NCBI GenBank assembly: GCA_963971425.1
Contig: OZ020521.1
Location: forward strand, 2,420,501-2,484,500
From: Bryoerythrophyllum caledonicum
Taxonomy: Eukaryota; Streptophyta; Bryopsida; Pottiales; Pottiaceae
Length of the DNA: 64,000 nt
Reading direction: 5' to 3'
Under the pieces are notes generated by a model. The model worked only from the letters and a program-made list of their open reading frames with translations. It made no database searches and was not told the origin of the DNA. Shown here one piece after another: positions 11,180 to 21,682 of the stretch. The translations under genes were made by a program, and so were the position numbers. The first letter of the stretch is position 1. Every line of letters starts with the position of its first letter.

Positions 11180-12900
11180 TACCTTCACATTTTTGACAAT
11201 CCTTCTTCAATTATGGAAGGTGGCTTGGACCCAATAATGTTTTGCAACATTGCAAAGATTACTCCAACGCATTCTTGGATCTTCAACATATGGTCCTTGA
11301 GTTCTTAGAATTTCGTGGCCTTTGCATCCGCTAGTGCCTTCGCCTCTAACCTCAATAGTTTGTTGTTTGCCTCTAAGGCCCAGCCAAGTTTTTCGTGGTG
11401 ACTACATCCGTCGTTGCTTAGAGCTCGAAGGCTTCCATTGCGTTGGTAATTGCTTTGTTGACGTCGCCAAAACCGAAGTCCACAAGTTGGATTTGAGTGG
11501 GGGGCTCAACTCCATCAATGCTCCTCCTATGAGGAGCAAAATTGACGAAGTGGCCATCTATGGGAATGGTTTTGTCTACAAAGGCCCTATAAACTATGGA
11601 TTTTGCACACACAACATTGACACTTCCATTGTGACAAACAACGTTACGGTGAAACCAAATAGAGCTAACATTATTAGCATCTAAAATCTTATGGATAGCA
11701 GAAGAAGAAGAACACCAGACCCTTATGGGTTGGCGTGAATATAGTGTCCGTTCGACCTACCCTTGATGATATGCCCACAGGACATAACAACAGTGGTATA
11801 GGACTACTAACCCCTCTCAGGGTGGACACTGTATACCAGAAACCAAGAACCAGTACACTGTAATGTAATTGTTTGGGGTGTATTCTGTTTGTGGATAGCA
11901 CTAGTAGTCTCATCAACACTAATGAATATGGGAAGTTGGGAGAGTGTGAGGGTGAAGGCGTCCTTCTTGGTCTTCATATCTTTGGTCATGCATCCTCTAC
12001 CAAAAGCTTTTTTCAGTTGCATGATTTCTTGGTGTGCGGTTACTTGGAGATCTTGTATCTTCTTTGCTTGCTGCGGAGAAATGTAGGCAAAGCCTTCCTC
12101 TTTCATCTTCTCCACTCTAGTCACCTCAAAGTTTTGTCTTGTCTTGAAGCTGGCTCAAAAATCTCTTTGAAGAGATAAGAGTAACACCATGGAGAATAGG
12201 GCTTTGAATTTTCACTGATAGAATAGGAAAGCCTACGGTATTATGGTATGATTTACATACCTTTCCCCTCACGTCAATTTCATCGAGTTTGAGGATGAAG
12301 GGTCAAATTTCCTTGAGGAAGAATTCCCGTCAATCTCGGGTTTCAAGAAAATGAAGTTTGATAAGCCCAGACCAAACACCTTTTTGTCCCCCACCTTGTT
12401 TAAAACTTAAACAGTGAGTAGAAATAAGTTCAATGATTTCTTACCGAGTGGGATGTCCATGACTTTGAGGCGGTTGACAACCATTGCATAGACATCAATC
12501 ATGCAAAATTTGGTTGGTGGGAAGCTCAAAATGAATAGCAATTTGAAAGTCTAGAGCCAAACTTGTGCTTGAGTTGACAATGATGTTGGCAGGTACTTGC
12601 GTGAGGTCGTAGTGTTGTCCGCCAAGGCCTCCTGCTCCTCGTGATTGTGGGGTATAGGATTTGTAGGATGTGTGGAAAGGCTATCTTTTCTTTTCTAACT
12701 TCTCATGCCTCTTTTTCTTTAAAGCCCCTATTTACCATGTCTTCAATTATTTCTCCACTGAAGAGCTCTTTAAGTCCTTCATCTATTGCCACCTCTTCCA
12801 TCATCTGGAAACCCAGCCATAAGTTGAAGCCACAAGTTTTAGGGAGAGAGATGAGGCTTTTGGTGGAAGACTCAATGTCCATACGGTCAACATAATTGAG
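11180..12900 (-). pseudogene. Unrecognised decayed protein gene, split by a retroposon
   Basis: The minus strand carries coding-like sequence in shifting frames: VDRMDIESSTKSLISLPKTC and FNLWLGFQMMEEVAIDEGL (about 12,895-12,720), KFCMIDVYAMVVNRLKVMDI (about 12,510-12,450), then a clean stretch from 12,124 (MTRVEKMKEEGFAYISPQQA) to about 11,901. The frame resumes at 11,700 beyond a 200-base insertion plus duplication and stays open to 11,418 (FVDKTIPIDGHFVNFAPHRR). Further down, LEAKALADAKATKF is predicted helical. I do not recognise the family; a retroelement gag-like protein or a host gene are both possible. No start or end can be fixed. Confidence 0.5.
11701..11891 (-). mobile_element. Retroposon with the shared stem-loop/(TTC)n 3' tail
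   Basis: Flanked by the 9-bp direct repeat TGGATAGCA (11,692-11,700 and 11,892-11,900). On the minus strand the 3' ~130 nt match the tail of the SINE at 57.4 kb (CACCCTGAGAGGGG, ACACTATATTCACG, then a short stem-loop and TTCTTCTTCTTC). The 5' part (about 11,891-11,840) does not match that SINE, so this is either a LINE 3' end or a chimera. Removing the insert plus one repeat copy (200 nt) restores the host reading frame. Confidence 0.8.
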
Positions 12901-13385
12901 AGTTTATTTCACGTTTCTTGTATCCATATCTACATCCACCAAGCTTACTGCCACTTACAAGTTATAATTTTAAAGCATGAGGTTTAAGAGACTTACATGG
13001 GTAGCGTTTCAAATGTTGCAGTGTAAACACTAGGTCGTTGAGGCAGGTTTGGGCATTGCAATGTGAGATAGTGGTGTTGTTACAGTAGGTGAGGAGGTCG
13101 CTCCTAAAGAAGGTTGTTGGGCGGGAGGCTTCTAGTGTGTGAGGTAGGTCGCTAGTGAATGGGGTAGGTCAATAGGCTAGGAAGGGGGGTCGCAAGAGTT
13201 GCTCGCACAGGTCGCAGGAGGCCTCTCAGACCGTTGTGGGAGGGGCTTTGTGGCTCCCCGCATTGCTTCAAGCACGGCACTTGGGTTCTGCTCTTCTTGT
13301 GCTGCTTCAAGCACTATGTTTTAGCTCTACTCTTCTTGTCTTCTATTACTTTTCTCCTCTCTGCTCCTCTATTCTTTCCATCGAG
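12901..13385. other. No gene seen
   Basis: G/T-rich on the plus strand with repeated words such as GGTCGC and GTAGGTCG, then C/T-rich. Short ORFs here have no recognisable content. Confidence 0.4.
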
Positions 13386-13390
13386 GCTAT

Positions 13391-13612
13391 GGGCTCAGGT
13401 TCCTTTGCATTGCACTCCGCCTGAACCAAGCTCTGCAATCTGCGCTTGACACGAGGTTGAGGTGTGGACTTGGGCTCTTGGGCGTTCCACTTAGGCTCTG
13501 TGCTCGGATTCTTTTGGTGTTACACTCCGCCTATACCAAACTTTGCAATCTGCGTTCGGCTCAAGATTGAGGTGTAGACTCGAGCTCTTGGCCGCTCAAC
13601 ACTCTTCTCACT
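13391..13612. repeat. Diverged tandem duplication, period about 109 bp
   Basis: Two adjacent units share CACTCCGCCT, CTGCAATCTGCG or TTGCAATCTGCG, GATTGAGGTGTAGACT-like and GCTCTTGG words in the same order, starting near 13,391 and 13,500. They are about 75-80% alike by eye. No function is evident. Confidence 0.6.
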
Positions 13613-15450
13613 TAGGGTTGGTGACTTTTGTGTGTGTGTAGGAGGTCCGTCTCTTCGGTAAATGATCTAGGTATTGATTCCGAAGAGGCCACCAAACTTC
13701 ACAAGTTGTTTTTTTATTAGTGATACGAATAGTTGGGGCAATCTCGTGTTGGTGGTGTTGCTTGCTCTATGAATGTTGTTGCTTGTTATTGCAGCAAGGG
13801 TTGGTGGTGCTGCTTGTTGTAGTATGATTTGATGATGTTGCTTTTGGTGTTACTGCTTGGACGTTTCGGTGTAGTTGTTGTTGGGACTCGGGCTTGGATA
13901 GTACTACTTGCAGTTGGGGCTCGAGCTTGGATGTTGTTGCTTGAATGTTGCTACTTGGTGTTGGCTGTTGAAATCTCGGCTTCGATTAGTTGTTGCTTGG
14001 TCGTCTATGGGCACTGATGTTGGTGTAAATCTACATGTTTGAGGATAGCGTGCGGTTGCCATGGTAACTTTTGTGTGCCTTCAAAGATTCCAAAGAGAAA
14101 TGGACAATGCTTCCACCCTCTTTTACGGATGTGGAGATTTCTATGTGTATGCACAAGATTGTTGTGAGCTAGGCTTAGGCTATTATCTATTTGGTTTATT
14201 TGTTGTTAGTGCTACTAGAGTTAAAGGTGAGTTGTTAAGTTTCACCAAGAAAAATAATAACAAGACAAGAATGGATTTTAAATATGAGTTACAATTCTAT
14301 TGAGGAAATGGAGAGGAGTGAGAGGTAGTCTTGAGTGAAAGTACTCATAGGGAATGTATAAAAGTTGTTGCGTGATCTACCAACTTGGATTTTAACGTGT
14401 ACATTTGCTGCTCAAAGGTGCTCTCGACGAGTGTAGTCGCATTTTCTTGATCTCCATGCGTCAGTACTGGATCGTTTGCTTCTGCTACTCCAAAGTTGTG
14501 TTGTTGTGTTATTGCTGATGTGGATCATGGTTGGATGCAAAGAGGTAGTTTTGTTCCGGAATTGTGTTGATCTTGTTCGAGATGCGGTAATGAAATAAAG
14601 ACTGGGTCGAGGGGTGTGGTGGCTTGCAAAGAAGGCTATAGATATGTTATCCAGTCTTCAAATCTAGTGTAGAGACTCGTAGATTCATGGGCCTACACGT
14701 GCTCCCAAGCTTTCACTACATGCACACCATAGATCTAAGACCAATCCTTTGTTTTTTGCTCCTCTAACCCCATATCTGATGCTTTTGAGCCTCTTCCAAC
14801 ATGATTTGCTTTCCCAACATGTCCTTCCTCTGAGATCTAAGATGTATGGGAAGCTCACACCAAGGCCAACTACCTTTTGGTGTCCACAATCTTGTTTCTG
14901 AGACTAAGTCCCTCCTCCTGTCACCAAAAATTACGGAGCTCACTCAACAATTGTCTGATCCGATGTATGATCCGATGTATGACAGCCCATGTATCATCAT
15001 TAAATATTCATCTTCAATAAACATGATAGCCTTTATTAAATATTGAGCATGGGTGAGACGGTAAGCTTGAGAGGCAAACACTTGATTCATACAAGCCTTT
15101 TTTAAAATACCAAATTTCGTCTTCTTAAGAAAAAGGTATTTAATCCTTGAATGTTAAAGCATCTACATGCTAGATTATGAACAAAATCTTCCTTGCTTGA
15201 TTTCTTGTTAGCATAAATTACTTTTGTCCATCCATTTGTTAAAGATTGATTATCTCATTACAACTCATACATGGAGGTCACTCATATGTTTTAAGCTTTC
15301 TCCATAACTTGATTTTAAGTTCCAAAGTGGACATTTAAAACAATACAATAAATATGGTTAAAATCAAATAGTGGTAGTTTACAATTGTAAAGAGTCTTTA
15401 ATAGAGGCAGGGTACACATTTCATGTACACTATTCCAATCCACCTTATAT
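13613..15450. other. Spacer with GTT/GCT-rich tract, no gene seen
   Basis: 13,740-14,000 is a degenerate tract of GTTGTTGCTTG and GTTGGTG words that opens several leucine/valine-rich frames by composition alone. 14,938-14,970 has a tandem GATCCGATGTAT pair. The rest is AT-rich with no supported feature. Confidence 0.4.
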
Positions 15451-15719
15451 ACGTTCATAAGTTAATTTGTGATTATACTTTCACTTAGATATCCACCAAT
15501 GAACCATGCTTTGATTTCAAAAGTACATAAAAGACTTCTCTTCTTATATGCACTGAAAAGAATGTGCACTCACAGGGAGTGGTGACACAACAATGCCCAT
15601 TGAATTGTTGTATAAATAATAGCCCCTATATTATAGCTACACTTTGCAAAATCATATCACGATTTGAAATTACATACTCATGGAAAAGCTAGGAATACAT
15701 CACAAAATACATCAAATGC

Positions 15720-16150
15720 ACTAAATTACAATGAATACTATGCCACATACTTTGTGTATTTCCATGTACATACAAGATGATTTTGGACTTGAATTTTGAA
15801 TGGAATGTCTTTAAGAGACTCATCATTATTTTGTGATTGTTGATCTCTCATCACATACAAAACTTCCATTATTATCCGTATACGTTTGGAACATTTTTTT
15901 ACACAATCAAGCAAACAAAAGTAAAAACTCATCAATAATCATGTATAAATGTTTACTTCACATGTGATACGTCAATAAGGAGCTATCAATCTAGTGCATA
16001 TTTGAACCTCTTTCATTCAAAGTAAAAAAAATCGAGCACAAATCTATTGATGGATGAAGTAGAATACTCTCCATTATCCACAATTTTTACTACCAATATA
16101 CGGTAGCTTGAAACACTATAATCTATTCCATCAGCCATTGGATGTTATGC
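15720..16150 (-). repeat. Dispersed repeat, partner of 62.6-63.1 kb
   Basis: The reverse complement matches 62,600-63,110 over several hundred bases, with shared words such as ATTGGTAGTAAAAATTGTGG and CAACAATCACAAAA. Both copies hold short ORFs around SQNNDESL / SQNNEESL, which is weak evidence for a decayed coding origin. The family is not recognised. Confidence 0.65.
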
Positions 16151-16167
16151 GATTTTTTCAAAGGTTT

Positions 16168-16580
16168 TTTTTTTTAATTTTAATTTTAATTTTTTGAAAA
16201 AAAACAAAACAAAGTTTGATTGCAGAAAAGTCACCAGTACAGACAGGCGCGCCAGTTCCGGCAACACCAAGGACTCAAGACCTCGAACTAGACATGAAAC
16301 TCTTTGACCCAAACAATATGGTCGCCTCGAACGCTACACAACAACTCATAACAACCCCAAGTGGAGTCGAAAAGGTTTGCCGCCTTGTTCCTGCTAGCCT
16401 TCGTGTTGGCAGTCAAAACTCTGCCCCAAGCAATCCTGCCATAGTCCGTAAGGCCTTGCCAAATGACATTCTCAATCTTGTAATGATTCCATTCACACTA
16501 GTTAAACACCCAGTCATTTCTGGCAAGCCAAAGAGTCCAAAGAGTAGTCCCTCTAAAAAGGAGCCAAATTCTACTAAAGG
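16168..16580 (-). mobile_element. 5'-truncated L1-type LINE insertion
   Basis: Flanked by a perfect 14-bp direct repeat TTTTTCAAAGGTTT (16,154-16,167 and 16,581-16,594). On the minus strand it reads LWLARNDWVFN, NVIWQGLTDYGRIAWGRVL and LFDSTWGCYELLC, the C-terminus of an L1-type ORF2 like the one at 2,340-2,560. An A-rich, TTAAAA-type tail lies next to the left repeat. This is a textbook target-primed, 5'-truncated copy. The 126-codon plus-strand ORF here is its antisense shadow. Confidence 0.88.
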
Positions 16581-17041
16581 TTTTTCAAAGGTTTAGATTG
16601 TGGTTTAAATTCAATTTGTAAGGTTAGATACTAAAATTAAACACTATCGTTCCATCAAAATTTGTTCAAAAAAAAATCATTAGAAACCTTGGTTTCACAT
16701 AAACACGCTCAAGGCACTAAAGAAGGGTAAAATTATAATTTCACCAATCTGCATGAAGTTCATCAATTTTCCTAAATAGTTGTAATTGAAAAAGGCCCAT
16801 TTATATTGGTAATTGTTGAATAAATTTTGATTAAGTAAGTTTTAATAGTTGAAAGTGCACCCCCATAGATTGCTCATATACATTGTGCCTCATGACCGTG
16901 AGAAAACTCATTTTTGAAACATTACCTAATATTACACATGATATCTAGTAATAAAATTGTTTAAAAATATAAGGCCTAACATTTTTTCAATACTTCACAT
17001 CACATTTTTCCAAAATTGTATAAAAGACTTCTCATTTTATA

Positions 17042-17319
17042 GGATTTGCCTATTTATCCCGGTCGAGCGGTGCACCGAGCCACAGGCTCGGCGGGGGTTG
17101 GGAGGGGTGGGACAAAACCTGCCCCTATTTTTGTATTGGAGTGGGGCCCTATTTAATCCAAGGAGGGATCATCGAGGATAATTTGGGACCGCAGGCCCCA
17201 ATTTTGAAAAAAAAAAATCAAAAAAGCCTCTAGAACCCAAAACGGACAGGGCCAGAAAAATGGACCCACCCGAGGCTGAGGTTTGGTGCACCGCTCGACC
17301 AGGGTCAATAAGGTAATCC
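17042..17319. mobile_element. Mutator-type MITE
   Basis: Starts GGATT and ends AATCC. Inverted ends are imperfect over about 45 bp with a perfect core GGTCGAGCGGTGCACC (17,061-17,076 and its reverse complement at 17,285-17,300). It is flanked by 9-bp direct repeats differing at one base (CATTTTATA 17,033-17,041; CATTTTACA 17,320-17,328). The 9-bp duplication and G-initial TIR fit Mutator-like elements. GC content is much higher than the satellite it interrupts, and neighbouring satellite units show the empty site. Confidence 0.82.
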
Positions 17320-18815
17320 CATTTTACATGCACAGAAGATTGTTTCTGGATACAACGCACCTCAACGCTGCTTAAATTATAATCCCACCAATTAACATGA
17401 AATAGACCATTGTTGATTAATAGTTGTTATCAGAAGAGACCTCTTTACCTGGATGGAAGGTGCTGACTCAATAGTGCCTATTGGTAATTATTGCGTAAAG
17501 GGCAATTATGTTTGTTTTTAAAAACAAACATGAACTACCAAATCCAAAGTGTGCATTTCAATATAGTGCCTCACAACTATGTGGAAACCAAATTTTGCAA
17601 CATTACCTACTATGATGTATGATTTTTTTCTAATAAACCAACTTTATTTTGATTTTTAGAAAATACTTAAACTTCTTGAAAAATTTCACATCACATTCTT
17701 CAAAAACATTGTAGCATACAAAAACATTGTAGTATACATGGAAGGTGGTATCTCAACAAAGCCATTAATAATTTTTGTATAAATTGTGATTCGGTTTATT
17801 TTTAAAGTAGAAAGTGCACCACCATTGATTGCTCTTTTATATTATGTCTCCCAACTATGTCAAAACTCAATTTGAAATATTACTAGATATCTCCAATAAT
17901 AAAATATGCTATATTTATAAAAATCTAACCGTATTTTAATACTTCACATCACTTTTTCAAAGATGGATAAGTGGCTTTTCTTTTTACATGTAGGGGAGAA
18001 GGATTATGCATACAACGCACCGCAATACGCACCAATTTGCATAAAGTCAACCAATGTTGCACAATGGTTGTTATTAGAACAACTTACAATGGTATTTGTT
18101 GTATAAAACGTGATTATGTAAGACTCAAGAGTAGAAAGTGCACCACCATAGATTGCTCATTTACATAGTGCCTCATAACTATATGAAAATTAAATTTCAA
18201 AACATTACATACTATTATACATGATAATATGCTAATAAATAATGGTTTAATTTTGTAACACTTAACCCCAACTTTACATCACATCTTTCAAAAATGAATA
18301 AAAGACTTCTCCTATTACATGCATGGAAGATTATTTCTACATTTGACGCACCTTGATGTTGCTTAAATAATAATTCCACCAATCCGCATGAAATCAACCA
18401 ATGTTGTCCAACAATTCTTATCAAAAGGGACAACTTTACATGATGCACGGTGCTGATCCTATGTGCCCATTTGTGATTATTGTGTAGATCATGACTACGT
18501 TTGATTTTAATAATGACTATCATCTCTTCACATCAAATTATTCCTAAATGAATAAAAGACTTATTTTCAAGCATACACTGGAGGTAGTGTCACAATGGTG
18601 CCCTTGATAATCGTTCTATAGATCCTCATTAAGTTAGTTGTAAAGGTAGAAAGTGCACCACTATATCTGCTCTTTTATATTGTGCCTATGCAGAAACCCA
18701 ATTTTGAAACATTACTTATTATCTCATTTGATTTTGCTAATAAATGATGCTTTACTTTTTTCAGACTTCAACTTTTTGGAATACTTCATATCACACTTTT
18801 CAAAAAAAGATAAGC

Positions 18816-20113
18816 CACTACACTAGATATTGCATTTAGTGTACTCACACAAATAGTGTACTTACCCTAGTACACTAATTGTAAAGAAGTTGACAAATAG
18901 TGTACTAATTGCAAAGAAATTGATAAATAGTGTTAGCCGTCCATGGTATTCATGATACTCTCAATCAACTTTCTTGTGCCAATCAAAATAAAACAAACTA
19001 AAAAGATACCCCCAATCAACCACCTACTGGCCGCCATGACTTTATTGAATAAAATGCTTCCTTTTGAAATGTTAATTTTTTTAAAAGTCTACTTTCAAAA
19101 GTTTATTTTTTCAAAAGACTTCTTTTTTCAGATGGATACTTTTTCAAAATGTTATTTTTTTCAAAAGGTAACTTTTTGAAATGTATACCTTTTCAACAAG
19201 TTACATACCGAGAAGGTTACTTTCCCAAAAGGTTATTGTTTCAAAAAATAACTTTTTGAAAATTCACATTTCAAAATGTTACTTTTTCAAAAGATTACTC
19301 TTTCAAAGGGTTCCTTTTTCAAAATGTAACTTTTACAAAAGGTTACTTTTTCAAATGTTAACCTTTTGAAAACTTACTCATTAAAAAGCTTACTTTTAAA
19401 AATATTACTTTCTCAAATTGTTACTTTTTCAAAAAGTTAATTTTCCAAAGGTTACGTTTTCTACATGTTATGTTTTCAAATGTTTTCTTTTTAAATATTT
19501 CCTTCTTCAAAAGATTACTTTTCAAATGTTTTCTTTTCAAAATTTTCGGTTTTTATAGTTATCATTTTCCAAACCTTTCCTTTTTCAAATGATCTCTTTG
19601 TTAAATGGTTGTTTTTAAAAAAAAATCTCATTATTTATAATTCTTAGTTTTTATTTTCCAATCTCCTTTTTGCAAATGTTTATTTATATTTGGATTGCAA
19701 ATTCACTTTCCTTCCATATCTATGTTCTCTTTTTCCAAATTTTTCTCTCCAAATTGTTGTTTTCTCTCAATCTTGGTGTTTCTAAATTGTTCTTTTTTCA
19801 AAGTTGTTGATTTTTCTATGTTGTTCTTTTCTTCAAATTGTTGCTTTTCCCAATTTTTTCTCTGCAAGTTTTTATTTTTTCTCTTCTTCACTTTTGATAC
19901 TCCAAATGTACAAATAACTCTCTTCTACTTTTGATACACTAAATGACCATGAGTATAATTTATTTTTATTCCAATCCTTACTGAAATCCCGAAATAGTGT
20001 AGTTAGTTGGCATTTAATATATTATTCTAACACTACACTAATTGCGTAGGTCGCAATTAGTGTACATGTTCGCATTTAGTATTTAGTACACTAAATGCAA
20101 TAAAAAGTGTAGT
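18816..20113. mobile_element. Non-autonomous pogo-family element, copy 1
   Basis: Inverted ends: CACTACACTAG...TTGCATTTAGTGTAC on the left and the complement of ACTACACTTTT...TTGCATTTAGTGTAC on the right. The next ~100 bp at each end match the corresponding ends of the transposase-bearing element at 52.6-55.8 kb (for example AAATAGTGTACTTACCCTAG). It has no coding capacity. The middle holds a TTTTTCAAAAGGTTAC-type minisatellite and a pyrimidine-rich tract. It lies within a satellite unit; the target duplication is unclear. Confidence 0.8.
19040..19560. repeat. Minisatellite, TTTTTCAAAAGGTTAC-like units
   Basis: About 25 degenerate units of roughly 16-20 bp built on TTTTTCAAAA followed by GGTTAC, TGTTAC or AGATTAC. 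Near-periodic phenylalanine/lysine-rich frames in this tract come from the repeat and are not genes. Confidence 0.8.
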
Positions 20114-20224
20114 CTTCTTACATGCACAAGAGGTGCTAACTTGATGGTCTCCATTGATAATTTTTATATAAACTACGACTAAGTTTATTTTTATAAACAA
20201 AAGTGTACCACCAAAGTTTGCATT

Positions 20225-21125
20225 TCAACCCCTAAATTACCAAGAGTCCCCTTGGGGGACTCTTGAAGGTTTAGGCAGGTTCCTAATGTGTCAATTTATA
20301 ACATTCTTTTTTGAAATTTTTATTGTAGATGGACATTACTAAAAACTTTGTAGGAGTCCATTTTTTTACTTCTAAATCCAACATCTAATGAAAAAGTTAT
20401 AGGGTTCTCAAGTTCATTTGGGGAGTGCGGGCACATCAGGCAACTCCAAAACCTTTTGCTAGGACACTCTGTTGTATGTGATATATTTAGTACTAGCAAA
20501 TAATATGATTTCCTTTCATATTGTCAAATAAAATCTCTTGTCTTTAGTGACAAATAGCACATTAATCCAAGTCAAACATTGTCGCACATTGTTGCGCAAT
20601 GTACCAAAATATCTCCTTCTTTTCCACATTAAACTTAGAGATCTGTATTTTTTTTACTTCTTATTTTTCCCACATCATTATGTGGTGTAACACTTTTCAT
20701 TGACCATTTGGATTCTCATTTAAAAAAAATATAACATGAATTGACAAATTTTTTTAATATGCTACACCCTTTTTTTACTTCTTAAAGCAAGTGTACAAGG
20801 AACTAATATCATGCTTAACATGATGGAAATGAATGTAGACCTTGTCCAGTGCAAAAATTGGACACCAAGTGAAGTCAAAGTCTGTTGATTCACTAAACTC
20901 AAGAAAGAAAATGAATCCTTTTCTCTACTTTAAACACAATAATCTTTCAATCTGTGCAGTTAAAGTAAATGAATTTTAGTGAGTATGTTATTTCATAAGT
21001 CTTTATTTAGATACTATGGTCAAAAATAGAAATAAGAGTTTTGTTTTTCATCTTTACTCATTGCGCTAAAACGAACAATTTTGAAGTGCCTTGGTGTGAA
21101 ATTGTCAAAATCATTTAGGGGTTCA
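20225..21125 (-). mobile_element. TTAA-family element, copy C (at a TTCA site)
   Basis: The reverse complement of copies A/B. It starts CCCCTAAATTACC at 20,229 and ends ATTTAGGGG at 21,121. Flanks read ATTTCAA on the left and TTCATAG on the right. The uninterrupted satellite at 17,550 reads CATTTCAATATAG, so the target was TTCA(A), not canonical TTAA. The GAGTCCCC/GGGGACTC hairpin near its left end is shared with copy B. No coding capacity. Confidence 0.78.
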
Positions 21126-21189
21126 TAGAGTGCCTCAAAACTATGTGGAAACTCAACTTTGAAACATCATCTGTGTAGCATATTAAAAA

Positions 21190-21682
21190 AAATACAACCT
21201 TCTGCTCGGTCATGGCATGCCAAAAATCACAATTAATGGAGGTGTGTAGGATGAGAGTATTGAAATACAATTAGTAGGGGTTTAGGGAGTAGCCAATTAC
21301 TTAGGAAATAATTTCATATTTTTAACTTTTAAAAAATGGTTGGATCTAAAATTTGAATCGTGGATGAAATTTTATTGGAAAAAAACTATTTAGAAAGAAA
21401 TTCTTCTTAAGTAAAAAGCAATGAGGGTTGCCAAAAACTTTCCTTCATTGCCACCTGGCTCAAAAAAGTGCTCTGTAGTACCTTGTCCGCCCTCCCTAAT
21501 AAAATGCTTTGGGCAACATAGTTTTTCCATTAATGTATATTGGATTTTGGAAAATGTACCTCAAAAGTTTTAGTTAAGTCCATTTGCAGTAAAAGTTTTT
21601 AAAAAAATGTTATGAATTGACACCATAGAAACCTGATCAAACCTTAAAAAGCCCATTATGCATCATGTCTTCTAAGGGTTAA
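21190..21682 (+). mobile_element. TTAA-family element, copy D, 5'-truncated
   Basis: Ends TCTAAGGG + TTAA (21,679-21,682). Internal words (GCCAAAAATCACAATTAATGG) match copy E at 56.4 kb (GCCAAAAATCACAAGTAATGG), so it belongs to the copy-E subtype. The left end is lost in the satellite. Confidence 0.6.

Larger units (their letters stand above)
15500..21200 (-). repeat. Satellite-like repeat block with nested insertions
   Basis: Recurring words in the same order mark many diverged units: AAAGTGCACCACCATAGATT, GCTCATTTACATAGTGCCTC, AAACATTAC, CTTCACATCACA, AAAAGACTTCTC, ACATGCATGGAAG. Unit landmarks occur near 15,520, 16,850, 17,330, 17,810, 18,140, 18,300, 18,650, 20,200 and 21,125. The same unit forms a cleaner tandem array in the opposite orientation at 42.9-44.5 kb. 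Gaps between units here are filled by the insertions listed below, several of which can be bounded by comparison with uninterrupted units. No coding sequence belongs to the repeat. Confidence 0.75.

Noticed and set aside
13234-13449. Leu/Cys/Phe-rich overlapping plus-strand ORFs
   Set aside because: Two frames are open at once in a CT-rich segment, which points to composition and not coding.
16216-16596. 126-codon plus-strand ORF with protein-like composition
   Set aside because: It is the antisense of a LINE ORF2 C-terminus inside an insertion bounded by a 14-bp target duplication.
19181-19369. Phenylalanine/lysine-rich ORFs in 18.9-19.9 kb
   Set aside because: By-products of a TTTTTCAAAA minisatellite and a pyrimidine-rich tract.
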